Source of the DNA: Hydrogenophaga intermedia
GTDB taxonomy: Bacteria; Pseudomonadota; Gammaproteobacteria; Burkholderiales; Burkholderiaceae_C
DNA: 16,273 bases
Assembly (NCBI GenBank): GCA_945869245.1
Contig: CAMBOY010000037.1
Location: 1-16,273 of the forward strand
Direction of reading: 5' to 3'
Below the pieces are notes generated by a model. That model saw nothing but the letters and a program-made list of their open reading frames with translations. It was not told the origin of the DNA and did no database searches. Numbering within the stretch: the first letter of the stretch is position 1; each line of letters opens with the position of its first letter. This document shows, in pieces, positions 15,850 to 16,273 of this stretch. The translations under genes and the position numbers were made by a program.

Positions 15850-15901
15850 CGGCCGCCCCCTGGGCCGGCCTTGCTGGCGGCCGCCACAAATGCGGCACAA
15901 T
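15850..15901 (+). promoter_or_regulatory. Hairpin and weak promoter candidate before ssb
   Basis: CGGCCGCC (15850-15857) and its complement (15876-15883) form a GC-rich inverted repeat just past the MFS stop. There is no U-run, so it is at most a weak terminator. TTGCTG (15871-15876) and CACAAT (15896-15901), 19 nt apart, could form a poor sigma-70 promoter for ssb. Confidence 0.3.
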
Positions 15902-15954
15902 GCTTTGGTTTCGTATGCGGCTGCGGCCGCGCTTATTTTTCAGGCAGCACCACC

Positions 15955-16273
15955 ATGGCATCCGTCAACAAAGTCATCCTCGTCGGCAACTGCGGCCGCG
16001 ACCCCGAAATCCGCTACTTGCCCTCGGGCCAGGCCGTGGCCAATGTCAGCATCGCCACCTCCAGCCGCCGCAAAAACCGCGACACCGGTGAAGTGGTCGA
16101 AGACACCCAGTGGCACCGCGTCACCTTCTACGACCGCCTGGCCGAAATCGCCGGCGAGTTCGTCAAAAAAGGCCGCCCCATTTACGTGGAAGGCCGCCTG
16201 AAGTACGGCAAATACACCGACCAGTCGGGTGTTGAGAAAAACACCGTGGACATCGTCGCCACCGAACTGCAAC
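15955..16273 (+). CDS. ssb: Single-stranded DNA-binding protein, 3' end cut by window edge
   Basis: The first 106 residues of SSB are present; the frame is open to the right edge. SSB coats single-stranded DNA in replication, repair and recombination and recruits partner proteins through its C-terminal tip, which is not in the window. The OB-fold is clear: MASVNKVILVGNCGRDPEIR at the start, then VANVSIATS, the aromatic DNA-contacting TQWHRVTFYDRLAEIAGEFVKKG, and IYVEGRLKYGKYTDQSG. The ATG at 15955 gives the standard bacterial SSB N-terminus; AGGCAG 8 nt upstream is a weak ribosome site. Its closeness to uvrA matches the conserved uvrA-ssb pairing of many proteobacteria, here separated by the cre operon and the MFS gene. 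Confidence 0.97.
   Translation, partial: MASVNKVILVGNCGRDPEIRYLPSGQAVANVSIATSSRRKNRDTGEVVEDTQWHRVTFYDRLAEIAGEFVKKGRPIYVEGRLKYGKYTDQSGVEKNTVDIVATELQ

Noticed and set aside
15850..15883. Intrinsic terminator after the MFS gene
   Set aside because: The inverted repeat is GC-rich but has no U-run after it, so it cannot be called a terminator with confidence.
14630..15961. 443-residue minus-strand open frame antisense to the MFS gene
   Set aside because: Composition is dominated by His, Gln and Gly with no membrane or domain pattern; the opposite strand encodes a clear transporter.

Overview
The window is GC-rich and densely coding. Its proteins look like those of a Burkholderiales bacterium, most probably family Comamonadaceae (Acidovorax/Hydrogenophaga/Rhodoferax relatives). 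The uvrA, MFS transporter and ssb neighbourhood at the right end, the Betaproteobacteria-like UvrA, and GC-rich palindromic repeats of the kind scattered through Comamonadaceae genomes all fit. The genus cannot be fixed from this sequence alone.

Layout. (1) 1-3907, plus strand: the 3' part of a membrane hybrid sensor kinase, then pyrF, then two glutathione S-transferase genes. They are packed tightly, with a 10-nt gap and then two 4-nt start/stop overlaps. (2) 3908-4377: a gene-free block between two convergent genes, filled by a head-to-head pair of about 150-bp palindromic, MITE-like elements. (3) 4378-5982: a CYTH-domain triphosphatase-type protein (minus) divergent from a membrane-anchored Mrr-type nuclease with a C-terminal zinc ribbon (plus). 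(4) 6056-7173: an Xre/MbcA/ParS antitoxin and RES toxin pair with its own AT-rich promoter and operator-like repeats. (5) 7180-14504, minus strand: a probable operon creB-creC-creD-(ydjM-like)-uvrA, read from right to left. (6) 14618-16273, plus strand: an MFS transporter and the start of ssb.

How the genes work together. CreC (sensor kinase) and CreB (response regulator) control CreD. A perfect match to the published CreB-binding tag, TTCAC-N6-TTCAC, lies just upstream of creD, so the circuit looks intact. The same transcript probably runs on through the YdjM-like membrane protein, whose end overlaps the annotated uvrA start by 38 nt, and into uvrA. That would place nucleotide excision repair downstream of a Cre-controlled promoter. 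The Mrr-like nuclease and the toxin-antitoxin pair form a small accessory patch abutting the 3' end of uvrA.

The most unusual points are: the paired palindromic elements, whose ends match within each copy but differ between copies; an in-frame insertion of two 44-bp GC-rich repeats inside uvrA, adding roughly 60 residues to UvrA; the cre-tag wiring; and a toxin-antitoxin promoter that predicts an almost leaderless mRNA. No RNA genes, CRISPR array, prophage or transposase gene was seen.
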